64,000 nucleotides of DNA from Actinoplanes siamensis (GCF_016862395.1 NZ_BOMW01000004.1:62001-126000), one strand, 5' to 3'; positions 30,177 through 39,300 are shown, counted from the first letter of the stretch. Notes: generated by a model from the letters alone, not told the origin. Translations and numbers: made by a program.

Positions 30177-32855
30177 ATGACGATCATCGAGGAAGTACCG
30201 ACCGACGAGTGGCGCTCAAGCCCGCTGCCGAATTCACCGGCGCCCGACCCGGGCCCGGTCGGTGTGCCCGCACTCGGCCGGCAGCTGTCCCATGTCGCGC
30301 GGCCGCACCTGCTGTCTCGTCTCGACGCCTGGCACGCCCGCCTCACCGTCGTGTCCGCGCCGGCCGGCTGGGGAAAAACGACCCTGCTGGCGTCGTGGAC
30401 ACACCACCAGCGAGGCCGTGCCGTCTGGGTCGCCGGTGGCAGCAGGGCCGGGTTCTGGCACCGGCTGACGACCGCGGTCGCCACCAGTACACCGATCGCG
30501 TCCGAGGCGGCCGCCACCGCCGATCCGGCGGACGGCCCGGCCCGGCTCGCCGGAATGCTCGGGTACATGTCGTCACCGCTGGCGATCGTGGTCGACGACT
30601 GCAACGACGTCGCCAACCCGGACGCGCTGGCAGATCTGGCGCAGGTGGTACGGACCAGCGACGGGCCGGTGCGGCTGGTGCTGGCCTGCCGCGGGACTCC
30701 GGCGCTCCCCCTGCACCGGTGGCGGACGGACCGGCAGCTCGTCATGCTGGGCGAGGACGAACTCGCCCTCTCCGTCGACGAAGCAGCCGACCTGTTCGCG
30801 GGCCAGCAGGTGGCGCTGCCCCGTCTGGCCATCGCAGACCTGCGCGCCCAGATGGAGGGCTGGGTCACCGGGCTCCGGCTCGCCGCCACCGCCCTGGCGC
30901 ACCAGGCCGAGCCGGTCCAGGCGCCGCTGGACGCCGGGGTGATCGACCTCGTCGCCGACTATCTCGGCGCCGAGGTGCTGGCCCGGCTCGATCCCCAGGT
31001 GCGCCGCATGCTGGTGGAGGCGTCGGTCGCCGAGCGCCTGACCGCAGACCTGCTCAATACGCTCACCGGCCGCGTCGACGGCGCCGCCGTCCTGGCCGAC
31101 CTGCAGCGGCAGGGCGTGTTCATCCGCCGGTGCCCCGCCCCCGGCGACTGGTATCGGCTGCATCCGATGCTCAGCCGGGTGTTGTACCGGGAATTCACCC
31201 GGCACGATCGCGACCGGGTCGGCCGTGCCCATCGCCGGGTGGCCGACTGGCATCGCGTTCAGGGACCGCCGGTCGAGGCGCTGCGGCACCTGCTCGCGGC
31301 CCGCGAATGGGAGCGGGCGGCCGACGTGCTGCACCGCCATTGGCCGGACATCACGATCGGCAGCCGTCGGCTCGACGTGGCGCCCATCGTCACCTCCATG
31401 CCCGGTCCCGACCCGCCGGCGCACGTGGTCCTGGCGATGGCGGCGGAACGGCTCGACGCCGGCGACACCGCCTCCGCCCGCCATCTGCTGCACCTGGCCG
31501 AGGCGGCCCCGGACGAGGGCGAACCCGCGGCGTCCATCATGACGGCCTTCCGGCTGGCCACCGCGAGACTCGACGGTCATCTGCACCGCGTGTGCTCGAC
31601 GGCGGCCGAGATCCTGGCCGAACCGGCTCCGGAATCCTCCGCGGCGGGCATGCTGCGGCCGCTCGCCCTGCTGTCGCTGGGTGTGGCGAAGCTGCACCTC
31701 GGGCAATCGACCGAGGCGGGCTGGTATCTCGGCGAGGCGCAGACCCTTGCCCGGCAGCGCGACCTCGATCATGTCGAGATCAGCGCCACCAGTCATCTGG
31801 CGGCCCGGTATGCGGCGCTCGGTCATCTGCACGACGCGGTCCGGACCGCCGGGGAGGCGCTCGAGCTGGGCTCCCGGCGGGGACTCGGGCAGCTGACCGA
31901 CCTGAGCTGGAGCAGGTTGGCGCTGGCCGAGGCGTACTTCCAGTGGGACCGGCTCGACGACGCCTGGTGCTGCGCCGACGCGGCCCTGGACAGCTCCTGC
32001 GGCCACCGGCTGATCCAGCTCACCGCAACGATCCTGCAGACCCGCATCCGGGTGGCCACCGGCCGGCTGACCGAGGCGCACGACGCGCTGCGGGCCGCGC
32101 ACCACGAATCCGGCACCGCGGACCTGCCGGCGCCGGCCCAGCGCGCCCTGGCCCTGGCGGAGGCCGAACTGCGACTCGCGTGCGGCGACCCGGCTGCCGC
32201 CCACGAGCGCCTGGCGTCCTGGCCGGACGACGCGGAGCCGTTGCCGGCCCAGGCAGCGGTCGTCGAAGGAGGCGTCCTGCTCGCCGAGGGCCGGCCGGCC
32301 GCGGCGAGCACCGTCGTCGCGCCGTACCTGACCCGCGCCGAGGCCGGCACGTCACTGACCTGTCGGGCCTGCGCCGGTCTCGTCACCGCGCTGGCCGGGG
32401 AGGCAGCCGGGCACCGGGATCAGGTCATGCACGGTCTCGGGGTGGCGTTGAAGGTGGCCGACGAGGAAGGGCATCGGCGCTGCTTCGCCGCCGGCGGGCA
32501 CGTGGTACGGGCCCTGATCGAGTCGGTGGCGCCCACGATGTCCGCGTACCCGCCGGTGATCGCCGCCCTCACGGCCACGGTCGACCCGCTGGTCGCGGAG
32601 GCGGCCGGGCCGCACCTGCCGTCGCACCAGGGCGCCGGGTCCTCCGTCACCGGCACTCTGGTGGAGCCGTTGACCAGCCGGGAACGGACCGTGCTGCGGT
32701 ATCTGCAGGGCACGCTCTCGCATGTCGAGATCGCAGCTGTGCTGTACATCTCGGTCAACACGGTGAAGACGCACGTGAAGAACATCTACCGCAAGCTCGG
32801 CGCCGGCCGGCGCAAAGAGGCGGTCCGGCTGGCGCGCGAGCTGCGCCTGCTGTGA
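30177..32855 (+). CDS. MalT/LAL-type LuxR transcriptional regulator
   Basis: A large 892-residue ATP-dependent LuxR activator. It has a P-loop APAGWGKTTLLASW near residue 60, a Walker B-like LAIVVDDC near 135, a long TPR-like helical middle (about 350-780) and a C-terminal LuxR helix-turn-helix (LTSRERTVLRYLQGTLSHVEIA, ISVNTVKTHVKNIYRKLG). Such proteins sense a ligand or partner and switch on stress or catabolic genes. The ATG at 30177 has GAGGG eight bases upstream; a GTG at 30162 lacks a ribosome-binding site. It is divergent from dnaK and probably regulates local genes. Confidence 0.93.
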   Translation: MTIIEEVPTDEWRSSPLPNSPAPDPGPVGVPALGRQLSHVARPHLLSRLDAWHARLTVVSAPAGWGKTTLLASWTHHQRGRAVWVAGGSRAGFWHRLTTAVATSTPIASEAAATADPADGPARLAGMLGYMSSPLAIVVDDCNDVANPDALADLAQVVRTSDGPVRLVLACRGTPALPLHRWRTDRQLVMLGEDELALSVDEAADLFAGQQVALPRLAIADLRAQMEGWVTGLRLAATALAHQAEPVQAPLDAGVIDLVADYLGAEVLARLDPQVRRMLVEASVAERLTADLLNTLTGRVDGAAVLADLQRQGVFIRRCPAPGDWYRLHPMLSRVLYREFTRHDRDRVGRAHRRVADWHRVQGPPVEALRHLLAAREWERAADVLHRHWPDITIGSRRLDVAPIVTSMPGPDPPAHVVLAMAAERLDAGDTASARHLLHLAEAAPDEGEPAASIMTAFRLATARLDGHLHRVCSTAAEILAEPAPESSAAGMLRPLALLSLGVAKLHLGQSTEAGWYLGEAQTLARQRDLDHVEISATSHLAARYAALGHLHDAVRTAGEALELGSRRGLGQLTDLSWSRLALAEAYFQWDRLDDAWCCADAALDSSCGHRLIQLTATILQTRIRVATGRLTEAHDALRAAHHESGTADLPAPAQRALALAEAELRLACGDPAAAHERLASWPDDAEPLPAQAAVVEGGVLLAEGRPAAASTVVAPYLTRAEAGTSLTCRACAGLVTALAGEAAGHRDQVMHGLGVALKVADEEGHRRCFAAGGHVVRALIESVAPTMSAYPPVIAALTATVDPLVAEAAGPHLPSHQGAGSSVTGTLVEPLTSRERTVLRYLQGTLSHVEIAAVLYISVNTVKTHVKNIYRKLGAGRRKEAVRLARELRLL

Positions 32856-33205
32856 GTTCACGCGACAGGTGACCGGTCCGGCCTCCTCGAGGAGTGCCCG
32901 GACGGGACCGGGTGCGTTCGGGGGTGCGGCGCCAGCGCGCGTACCAGCCGCGAGAAGCCGGCACGACGTCCAGATCCCGCTGATACCGGCACTTCCTCCC
33001 GTGCGGGCGACCGCGCACCCCACATCTGCGCGGGCGCGGGCGATCGTCCTTGTCCCCCGGCCGGGATGAGATCCCGTCGACACCTTCGGCTGGCGGAATC
33101 ACCCGCTCAAGGTGACCCGTTCTCGCCCGCCCCGACGCGACGATATTGAGGCGGACCCACTGGAGGAGGAACGGGTCTGCGTATGCGCGACGCGGAGGAG
33201 ATCTC
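32856..33205. other. intergenic region before the hemerythrin gene
   Basis: No gene is seen in these 350 bases. GATATT near 33142 could be a -10 element. Two purine-rich ribosome-binding-like stretches (GGAGGAGG and GGAGGAG) lie just before the GTG at 33206. Confidence 0.35.
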
Positions 33206-34630
33206 GTGTTCGATCCGCTGGACCACCCTGGAATCCCGGTCGACCACCATGGCCGGCACTGGCACGAATTCGACGTCGAACCGGTCGACACCCGCGGGAC
33301 CGACCCCTCCACCCTTCGCCGGATCGGCATGGTGGCGGCCGTCGAAGCGAATGCCGAGCATTTCGACCGGCAGTTCGCGAACCGCGTCGCGGACGCCGAC
33401 GCACGCCGGTCGGTGAGCAACCTGGGCGACGCGACCGCCGAGCGGCGCCAGCACATAGCTGGGGTACGGGCACCGGCCCGTAGCGCGGGGGAGGACGCGA
33501 TCGACCGTGAACGGGCGGCGTTCGACATGGCCGGCTGGGCCGCCCGCAACGAGCACGAGCCGGACCGGTCGTCGGCGTACCGGCAGCAGGCGTGGCAGCA
33601 CCTGGAACGCCTGCGCCGCTACGCCCAGGTCGGCGACCGCGCACATCTGCCCTGGGCCGATCAGGTCGCCGACGAGGTGGACGGGGTGTGGCCCCCACGG
33701 GCCACTGCGCCGGCTCGCGGCCGGACCCCCTCCGCCCCGGCGATGCAGCCGCTGTCGCTACTGCACGACTGGATGGTGCAGGCTGCCGACCGGTGGGCAG
33801 CCGGGTACCCGCCCGAATCCCTCGAGGGCGGTTGGGAGGCACTGGTCGTGCACGAGTCGGCGAGCTGCTATCTGTACTACGCATTCATGGCCGAAGAGGA
33901 CGACCGGCGGCTACGGCCGATGTGGGAACTACATCTGCAGATGCAGCTGGCACATCTGCGCGCGGCTTCGGATCTGCTACGCCGCTACTCCGGCCGCGAC
34001 TCGCAGGAGGTGATCGGCGAGGGCCTGCCCGAGCCGGTGACTCTGCGAACCGACCACCCGCTGGTCTGGGTCGACGACGAGCCGGATCGGCCGCAACGGA
34101 GCCGCAGGCGCCCGGAGAGCGGGCCGGACGTGCTGGAACTGCTGACCGCGCACCACGCTCGGATGAACCGGCTGTGCGGCCGTGCCGCCGGGGCCACCGG
34201 AGACGAGGCGCTCATGGCGTTCGGTGATCTGGCGCGGTTGATCGCGGTGCACGAGATCGCGGAGGGGCGGATGATCCACCCCCTCGCCCGGCGACTGCGC
34301 CCGGACGAGCATCTGGCCGACCGTCTTCTCGACGAGGAGAGCCGGATCAGCGACGCACTGTCCGACGCCGTGCGCGCCGCCGCCCACGGCCACCTCGACG
34401 ACACGATCGCCGGCCTGCGCGACCTGGTGACCGCTCACTCCCGTCACGAGGAACATGCCGAGTTCCCGCAGCTCCGCAGGAACGTGCCGGTGCGGGAGCG
34501 TAGGGAGATGGGTCGGGCGGTCCGCGTGGCCGAGGCGGCAGCCGCCGCTGAAGCGGGTGCGCGGGACCCGGCGCGGGCCGTGGCACAGGCGGCGGACCGC
34601 GTCCGCGACGCGCTCGCCAACTTCTCCTGA
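33206..34630 (+). CDS. ferritin-like plus hemerythrin (HHE) two-domain protein
   Basis: This 474-residue soluble protein has a ferritin-like helical N-terminal region (about 1-290; starting FDPLDHPGIP, with WEALVVHESASCYLYY and MWELHLQMQLAHLRAA) and a C-terminal hemerythrin domain (about 315-450). The latter has the expected iron ligands: LTAHHARMN, AVHEIAEGRMIHPLA and HSRHEEHAEFPQL. It probably binds a di-iron centre and senses or stores O2, NO or iron in stress. The GTG at 33206 is preceded by GGAGGAG. The start of the frame at 33146 adds no family-like sequence. Confidence 0.82.
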   Translation: MFDPLDHPGIPVDHHGRHWHEFDVEPVDTRGTDPSTLRRIGMVAAVEANAEHFDRQFANRVADADARRSVSNLGDATAERRQHIAGVRAPARSAGEDAIDRERAAFDMAGWAARNEHEPDRSSAYRQQAWQHLERLRRYAQVGDRAHLPWADQVADEVDGVWPPRATAPARGRTPSAPAMQPLSLLHDWMVQAADRWAAGYPPESLEGGWEALVVHESASCYLYYAFMAEEDDRRLRPMWELHLQMQLAHLRAASDLLRRYSGRDSQEVIGEGLPEPVTLRTDHPLVWVDDEPDRPQRSRRRPESGPDVLELLTAHHARMNRLCGRAAGATGDEALMAFGDLARLIAVHEIAEGRMIHPLARRLRPDEHLADRLLDEESRISDALSDAVRAAAHGHLDDTIAGLRDLVTAHSRHEEHAEFPQLRRNVPVRERREMGRAVRVAEAAAAAEAGARDPARAVAQAADRVRDALANFS

Positions 34631-34768
34631 GGCGCAGGGCCGCTTCTACCCTGCCACGGGTGAGCCGGAGTCACCCAGTCCGGACCGAGGATCCAGGCAG
34701 GCCCCAGCCCGAACCATGGCGCGAGCGGGTCGGCACGAATGACGAACGAGGGGTCTTGGAGGACCGGC

Positions 34769-35446
34769 ATGTCCAGCACAGTAATCAGCCAGAGCGATGA
34801 GGACATCCAGCGTGAGGTACTGCACGAGCTGAAGTGGGACGCCGAGATCGCGCCGAACGAGATCGGCGTGACCGTGCAGAAAGGGGTGGCGACGCTGACC
34901 GGCACGGTGGACGCGTTCAGCAAGAAGTGGGCCGCCGAGCGCGCGGCGCTTCGTATTCGCGGCGTGAAGGCCGTCGTCAACAACATCGAGGTACGCCTGG
35001 CGCCGAGCTACGAGCAGACCGACGTCGAACTAGCCCGATCCATCACACGGGCGCTCGAGATGGACTCGCTCGTACCCGACGACATGGTGAAGGTCTCGGT
35101 GTCCGACGGCTGGGTCACCCTGCGCGGCGAGGTGACCTGGGATTATCAGCGGCAGGAGGCGGAACGGGTGGTCCGGTACCTCACCGGCGTCAAGGGGGTC
35201 AGCAACCTCATCACCGTGCGGCCGCATGCCGGCCCGTCGCCCGAGGAGCTCAAGAAGAAGATCGAGGACGCCCTGGTACGCACGGCCGAGACAGACGCGG
35301 GACGGATCCACGTCGCCTCCCAGGGCAGCAAGGTGATCCTGACCGGGACCGTAAGGTCGTGGGCGGAACGCCACGAGGCCGAGCGTGTCGCCTGGTCGGC
35401 ACCGGGTGTCACCGAGGTGGAGAACCTGATCAAAATCAACCCCTGA
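34769..35446 (+). CDS. triple BON-domain protein
   Basis: A 225-residue protein made of three BON domains at about residues 10-75, 85-150 and 155-223, each with the pattern [32 protein letters not shown] and [15 protein letters not shown] followed by a helix and a V-x-N-x-I strand. BON domains bind lipids or polymers. Here there is no signal peptide, so it is cytoplasmic, like the OsmY-like stress proteins of actinobacteria. The ATG at 34769 (GGAGG six bases away) was preferred to 34739. A terminator follows. Confidence 0.9.
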   Translation: MSSTVISQSDEDIQREVLHELKWDAEIAPNEIGVTVQKGVATLTGTVDAFSKKWAAERAALRIRGVKAVVNNIEVRLAPSYEQTDVELARSITRALEMDSLVPDDMVKVSVSDGWVTLRGEVTWDYQRQEAERVVRYLTGVKGVSNLITVRPHAGPSPEELKKKIEDALVRTAETDAGRIHVASQGSKVILTGTVRSWAERHEAERVAWSAPGVTEVENLIKINP

Positions 35447-35460
35447 ACCGCGATCCAGTT

Positions 35461-35498
35461 CGGCCGCGGTGCTGGTCCATTGACAGGCACCGCGGCCG
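35461..35498. terminator. hairpin between convergent BON and UBP-finger genes
   Basis: CGGCCGCGGTGC and GCACCGCGGCCG form a 12-base-pair stem with a 14-base loop, 15 bases after the BON stop codon. Confidence 0.75.
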
Positions 35499-35502
35499 CT
35501 GT

Positions 35503-35550
35503 ATGCGCCGTTGAGGTCAGACCAACATGCGCCGTTGAGGTCAGACCAAC
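35503..35550. repeat. perfect 24-bp tandem duplication at the end of the UBP-finger gene
   Basis: Two identical 24-base units run head to tail (35503-35526 and 35527-35550). The second covers the last codons and stop of the zinc-finger gene, so the first is a duplicated copy of that gene's 3' end lying just beyond the stop. Confidence 0.9.
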
Positions 35551-35804
35551 GTCTCGTCCACGTAGCACCAGCGCCAGTCCTCGCCGGGCTCGAACGACTG
35601 GACGATCGGATGACTCACGGCATGTGCGTGCGCCCGAGCGTGCCGCATTGGTGACGAGTCACAGCAGCCGACATGCCCGCAGGTCAGGCACAGCCGCAGG
35701 TGCACCCACGTAGTACCCAGACGCAGGCATTCGTCGCAGCCTTCCGGGGTCCGTGGGACGACCGGCCGGATCATGGCGACGTGCGGGTCGGTGGTTAAGG
35801 TCAT
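35541..35804 (-). CDS. UBP-type zinc finger protein
   Basis: An 87-residue protein consisting only of a UBP-type zinc finger (residues about 20-75). Zinc ligands are visible in CDECLRLGTTWVHLRLCLTCGHVGCCDSS and in the HARAHA and SHPI segments. In eukaryotes this domain binds ubiquitin C-termini; in actinobacteria its role is unknown, though it often neighbours ferredoxin, transporter or stress genes. It ends the four-gene prsW-type run, 28 bases after the Cys-rich gene. Confidence 0.92.
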   Translation of the reverse strand: MTLTTDPHVAMIRPVVPRTPEGCDECLRLGTTWVHLRLCLTCGHVGCCDSSPMRHARAHAHAVSHPIVQSFEPGEDWRWCYVDETLV

Positions 35805-35832
35805 GGCTCACGCTTCTTTCGTCGGCTGCCGC

Positions 35833-36240
35833 TCATCCGAGCGAATCCAGCAGGCGCCGGCACGCCTGACCGCACTTGCGGCAGGCTTCGGCGCAGATCA
35901 GGCAGGCTTCGTTCTCCGAGGCATGTTTCCGGTGTTCCTCGTAGCCCTCGCGGCAGGTCTCGATGAGCGCCCGCAGCACCGCCTCGGTCACCGCACGGTC
36001 GTAGGCGGTGGGCCGGGACAGCACCCGCACCGCCGCAGTGGCCATGTCTGCGCAGTTGAGGGCTGCGCCGGTGGACTTGCCCAGGTGCGCCGCGGACGGG
36101 TCCCCGATGCAGGCGTCCGCGCAGGACGTACCGCTCTGCGCGCAGTTGAGGGTCTCCGTGACGGCGATCAGCAGCGCGTCCTCGTCGATGCCCGGCAACG
36201 GGCGGGGATGGGCGTTCAGGATGGCCGCCACGTCCGTCAT
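35833..36240 (-). CDS. Cys-rich four-helix-bundle copper-binding protein (DUF326/Csp-like)
   Basis: A 135-residue helical protein with about ten Cys placed along helices (LNCAQSGTSCADACIG, ALNCADM, ETCREGYEEH, CLICAEACRKCGQACRRLL). This is the pattern of the copper-storage protein/DUF326 family that holds Cu(I) inside a four-helix bundle. No signal peptide is present, so it is cytosolic, as in Csp3. It lies between DUF1931 and UBP-finger genes on one transcript, suggesting a metal or redox stress unit. Confidence 0.88.
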   Translation of the reverse strand: MTDVAAILNAHPRPLPGIDEDALLIAVTETLNCAQSGTSCADACIGDPSAAHLGKSTGAALNCADMATAAVRVLSRPTAYDRAVTEAVLRALIETCREGYEEHRKHASENEACLICAEACRKCGQACRRLLDSLG

Positions 36241-36265
36241 CCGACTGCGCTCCTCATCGTGTGGC

Positions 36266-36715
36266 TCACATCAGCTCGTCGAAGATCCGCATGGCCCGTT
36301 CCCAGTGCTCGCTCTGCGGGTTCTTCACCTCGGGGTCGGTGATCTTGAAGATCTTGGCCAGTACCAGGCCGAGTCCCCCGACGATCTCGGGCAGCTGCGT
36401 TTGGGTCTCCTCGCTGGGTGCGCGGTCCAGCGGCGGGTACGTCGCCAGCCGGTCCAGGATCGGCTTCAGTTCGATCTCGTCGTCCATCTTCCGAAACTCG
36501 TGGATGTTCTCCTGGAGCCCTTTGGTGATCGGCAGGTCGTACGGCTCGACCAGATCCCGGAGATTGGCCGACGCCTTGGCCTGCCCCATGAGGAGCAGGT
36601 CGTAGAGCTTGTGCTCCACGAAGTCGGAGAAACGTTTGAGGTCGTCCTTGTCGACGTCCAACTCGGCGGCGAGCCTGAAGAAGCGTTCGAACTTGGCAAC
36701 TCCGAAGACGGGCAT
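36266..36715 (-). CDS. DUF1931 histone-fold protein
   Basis: This 149-residue protein belongs to DUF1931 and is very close to the actinobacterial type: MPVFGVAKFERFFRLAAELDVDK, then LYDLLLMGQAKASANLRDLVEPYDLPITKGLQ, then NPQSEHWERAMRIFDELM. The fold is a tandem histone-fold pseudodimer; DNA binding has been suggested for the family but its role is unproven. The ATG at 36715 was chosen over an upstream in-frame ATG that would overlap prsW. It is the second gene of the prsW run. Confidence 0.88.
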   Translation of the reverse strand: MPVFGVAKFERFFRLAAELDVDKDDLKRFSDFVEHKLYDLLLMGQAKASANLRDLVEPYDLPITKGLQENIHEFRKMDDEIELKPILDRLATYPPLDRAPSEETQTQLPEIVGGLGLVLAKIFKITDPEVKNPQSEHWERAMRIFDELM

Positions 36716-36731
36716 ACGGGTAGGTCCCTTC

Positions 36732-37679
36732 TCAGTATCCGGTGCCGTACCGCGACGGCGGGACGGGGATCGGCCGGGCGTCACGGTCCAGCCGGGCCGA
36801 CCGGTGCCACAGGACGACCAGCCACGCGATCCCGATGATCGAGATGACCGCCAGGCCGGCCCATTCCATGACGGTGAACAGATTGACCTGCTCCACGCTC
36901 GGCTCGATCAGCCAGCCCTGCGGCGACGGGCGTACCTGCTCACCTTCGGCCAGCAGCAGGGTCAGGTACAACGCGACGCTGTGCATCGAATCCCACAGAC
37001 CGTGCAGGACGGACACCCCGAGGTACGCCAGGATCAGCTTGCCGGTAATGGTGAAACGGCCGTGCCGCGAGGTGGCGAACAGTATCCCGCCCAGGATGGC
37101 GGTCCAGAGGCCGTGCCCCACCGGTGCCAGCAGGCTGCGGATCAGCTCGGTCTGCACGAGTTGGATGATCGACAGGCCGTCGACGGTGAAGAGGGCGGTG
37201 AAGGCGTAGCCGGCGGATTCGAAGGCGGCGAAACCGAAGCCGACGGCCGCGCCGAGGATCATCCCGTCGCGCAGCGACCGGGTCTGCAGGTGACGGGTCA
37301 GCACCATCAACGCGACGACTTTCACCGCTTCCTCGATCAACCCGACGCCGAAGAACAACCACGGTGACGGGTACAACAGGTACGCCTCGAGCACCGATGC
37401 GCCCAGCACACCCAGGACGCCGCCGGTGAGGAACGTCGAGAAGACCAGACCCGCGGTCAGTTCGCCGGTCCCCCGGCGTTCGAACGCCCACGCGACGAAG
37501 GTCACCGGCACCAGGAAACTGCCGAGCAGGACCAGGGTGGGGATCAGATTGGGGTTGCCGGTGAGGAAGATGACCGCCACAGTGGCCACCCAGAGCACCA
37601 GTCCGACGAGGAAGATGCGCAGCCACATCCGGCGTGTCCGCCGCGGGACACTCTGCTGGCCGCGCACGACCTCGACCAC
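36732..37679 (-). CDS. PrsW family intramembrane metalloprotease
   Basis: This 315-residue protein has about eight transmembrane helices with the PrsW motifs GVGLIEEAVKVVALM, FGFAAFESAGY, PVGHGLWTAILGG and LHGLWDSM, in which Glu and His residues form the active site. PrsW-type proteases cut anti-sigma factors or membrane signalling proteins. The GTG at 37679 has AGGAGG six bases upstream; the TTG at 37724 does not. It heads the run prsW, DUF1931, Csp-like and UBP-finger. A palindrome like that before dnaK is 123-140 bases upstream. Confidence 0.9.
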   Translation of the reverse strand: MVEVVRGQQSVPRRTRRMWLRIFLVGLVLWVATVAVIFLTGNPNLIPTLVLLGSFLVPVTFVAWAFERRGTGELTAGLVFSTFLTGGVLGVLGASVLEAYLLYPSPWLFFGVGLIEEAVKVVALMVLTRHLQTRSLRDGMILGAAVGFGFAAFESAGYAFTALFTVDGLSIIQLVQTELIRSLLAPVGHGLWTAILGGILFATSRHGRFTITGKLILAYLGVSVLHGLWDSMHSVALYLTLLLAEGEQVRPSPQGWLIEPSVEQVNLFTVMEWAGLAVISIIGIAWLVVLWHRSARLDRDARPIPVPPSRYGTGY

Positions 37680-37801
37680 GACGGGCCTCCTGTCGGCTGC
37701 GAAATGATCGTCTTTGACGCGCAACGCGGTTCATGGCAGGCGTGCTATCAAGAACGCGACGCATCCGATATCCAGGATTCCGTGGCCGGGGGTCGACGTC
37801 G

Positions 37802-37819
37802 ATTGGCAGCATTGCCAAT
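37802..37819. promoter_or_regulatory. operator-like palindrome upstream of prsW
   Basis: ATTGGCA, GCAT, TGCCAAT is a perfect seven-base inverted repeat. On the prsW strand it continues as CTGCCAATCGACG, the same string as before dnaK. It lies in the 350-base gap between prsW and the GAF-LuxR gene, which otherwise holds nothing recognisable. Confidence 0.5.
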
Positions 37820-38027
37820 GTCGCCGCCCGGGATCGGTGCGCGGCGGTCGGCACTCGTCGCCGAAGCTGTCGATGAGCAGGGTGAGACCGATGCCGGAGA
37901 TCCGGTTGTCCTTGGTGACGCTCCTGCCGTGCTGGGCCGGGCGCAGGCTGTCCTCCCCCGCATTTCGGGGGATGCGAAGCAGCTGCACCCGACGGCGACC
38001 GGCAGAGCTGCCCGGGCGGGAACGGCC

Positions 38028-39053
38028 TCAGGAGCCGGCGAGTTCGTGGGGGATGTAAAGGGCCTCGTGCAGTGACCGCACCGCCGCCACGGTCCGGCTC
38101 GGCGCACCGAACTTGGCCCGGATGTGCTCGAGGTGAGCGGCGACGGTGCGCTCGGTGATGAACAATCGGCTGGCGATGTGCTGGTTCGGACGCCCGTCGA
38201 TGAGGAACCCGAGAACCTCCAGTTCGCGGCGGGTCAGGCCGTGCAGATCGCCGGCCCGGGACAACACGACGAGGGCGCTGAGGTAGGACGGCGGCCCCGG
38301 GCGGCAGGCGATACCCGTGACCTTCATGTAGTCGTCCTGGTTCTCGGCACCGGGGTTAGGGCACAGAAACGCGACGTGCGTCCGGTGGTCCGCAAGTTTC
38401 CCGACGGCCGTGGGCACCACCAGGGACTCCCCCATGAGCAGCGGGTGCGAGGGCAGGCCCGGCACCCGGTGCACACTTCCGACGCGGTCCACCGCCACCG
38501 ACGCCCGCGCCTCCGAGACCAGGGCGGCGAGGCCGACCACCGTGCTCATCGGGTCGATCGCATCCGTCAGCATCGGCGCCACCATGCCGATCGCGTCGCG
38601 GGCCTCATCGCTGGGGTGGTCTGGCGAATCCGTCAACAGCGACATCACCCCGAGTCGCCGGCCGTCTCGGGTCACCAGCGGCACGCCGAGACCCTCGCGA
38701 TATCCGGCCGGCCACCAGAGCTCGGCCCAGGACCGGTATTCGAGGGCCGGGAGCGGCGCGTCCCGCAGGCACATCGGCCGCCGCCGCCGGAACAGCTCGA
38801 CCGCGTCGACCTGCTCGGTGAACGATGGTGATTCGAGGTACGAGTAGCCAGGACCGTCGTGACCGACCGCCGCCGCGGTCACATGCCGCCGCTCCTCGGG
38901 ATCGAACATCCCGATCCAGCCCGCGGTGAACGGGACCAGCCGTTGCAGCGGCTCCCACAGACCGTCCAGCAAACGGCTCGAGTCGCCGGCGGCGGCGGAC
39001 ATGTGACTGATCTCCACAGCAAGTCTCACCGCGCTTGCCACAACGTCTGGCAT
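38028..39053 (-). CDS. GAF-like sensor LuxR-family regulator
   Basis: A 341-residue regulator with an N-terminal GAF-like domain (about 15-180; WIGMFDPEERRHVTAAAVG, WPAGYREGLGVPLVTRDGRRLG) and a C-terminal LuxR helix-turn-helix (LTRRELEVLGFLIDGRPNQHIA, ITERTVAAHLEHIRAKFG). It has no receiver domain, so it likely binds a ligand directly and is not a DosR. The ATG at 39053 is four bases after GGAG. Reading on upstream in frame enters the remnant of an alcohol dehydrogenase, not its own sequence. It lies upstream of prsW. Confidence 0.88.
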   Translation of the reverse strand: MPDVVASAVRLAVEISHMSAAAGDSSRLLDGLWEPLQRLVPFTAGWIGMFDPEERRHVTAAAVGHDGPGYSYLESPSFTEQVDAVELFRRRRPMCLRDAPLPALEYRSWAELWWPAGYREGLGVPLVTRDGRRLGVMSLLTDSPDHPSDEARDAIGMVAPMLTDAIDPMSTVVGLAALVSEARASVAVDRVGSVHRVPGLPSHPLLMGESLVVPTAVGKLADHRTHVAFLCPNPGAENQDDYMKVTGIACRPGPPSYLSALVVLSRAGDLHGLTRRELEVLGFLIDGRPNQHIASRLFITERTVAAHLEHIRAKFGAPSRTVAAVRSLHEALYIPHELAGS

Positions 39054-39110
39054 GACGCTCCATCCCACCAGCACCCGATGGCCGCGGCCCGGGCCCTCCC
39101 CGTTCCGGAA

Positions 39111-39300
39111 GCGCGGGCGTCGAGGGTTGAGCACGACCTTCTCGCAGTTGTGCCCCTTGGTCTCGAACACATCGAAGCCGTGCGGCGCCTGATCGAGCCG
39201 CAGCCGATGCGCGATGACCCGGGCGGATCGATCTCGCCCCGCCGGACGCGGTCCATCGGCGTTCCCATATCACGCTGGACGTGGCACTGCCCGAGGCGCA
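39111..39300 (-). pseudogene. 3' fragment of a zinc alcohol dehydrogenase (copy A)
   Basis: The minus strand reads GQCHVQRDMGTPMDRVRRGEIDP, then after a one-base frame change RVIAHRLRLDQAPHGFDVF and HNCEKVVLNP, the typical C-terminus of zinc-type alcohol/formaldehyde dehydrogenases. The 5' two thirds and the stop codon are gone; the frame now runs into the LuxR gene. Confidence 0.7.

Noticed and set aside
38028..39053. Considered as the missing DosR response regulator
   Set aside because: It has a GAF-like sensor half and no receiver domain with a phosphorylatable Asp, so it is not DosR-type.
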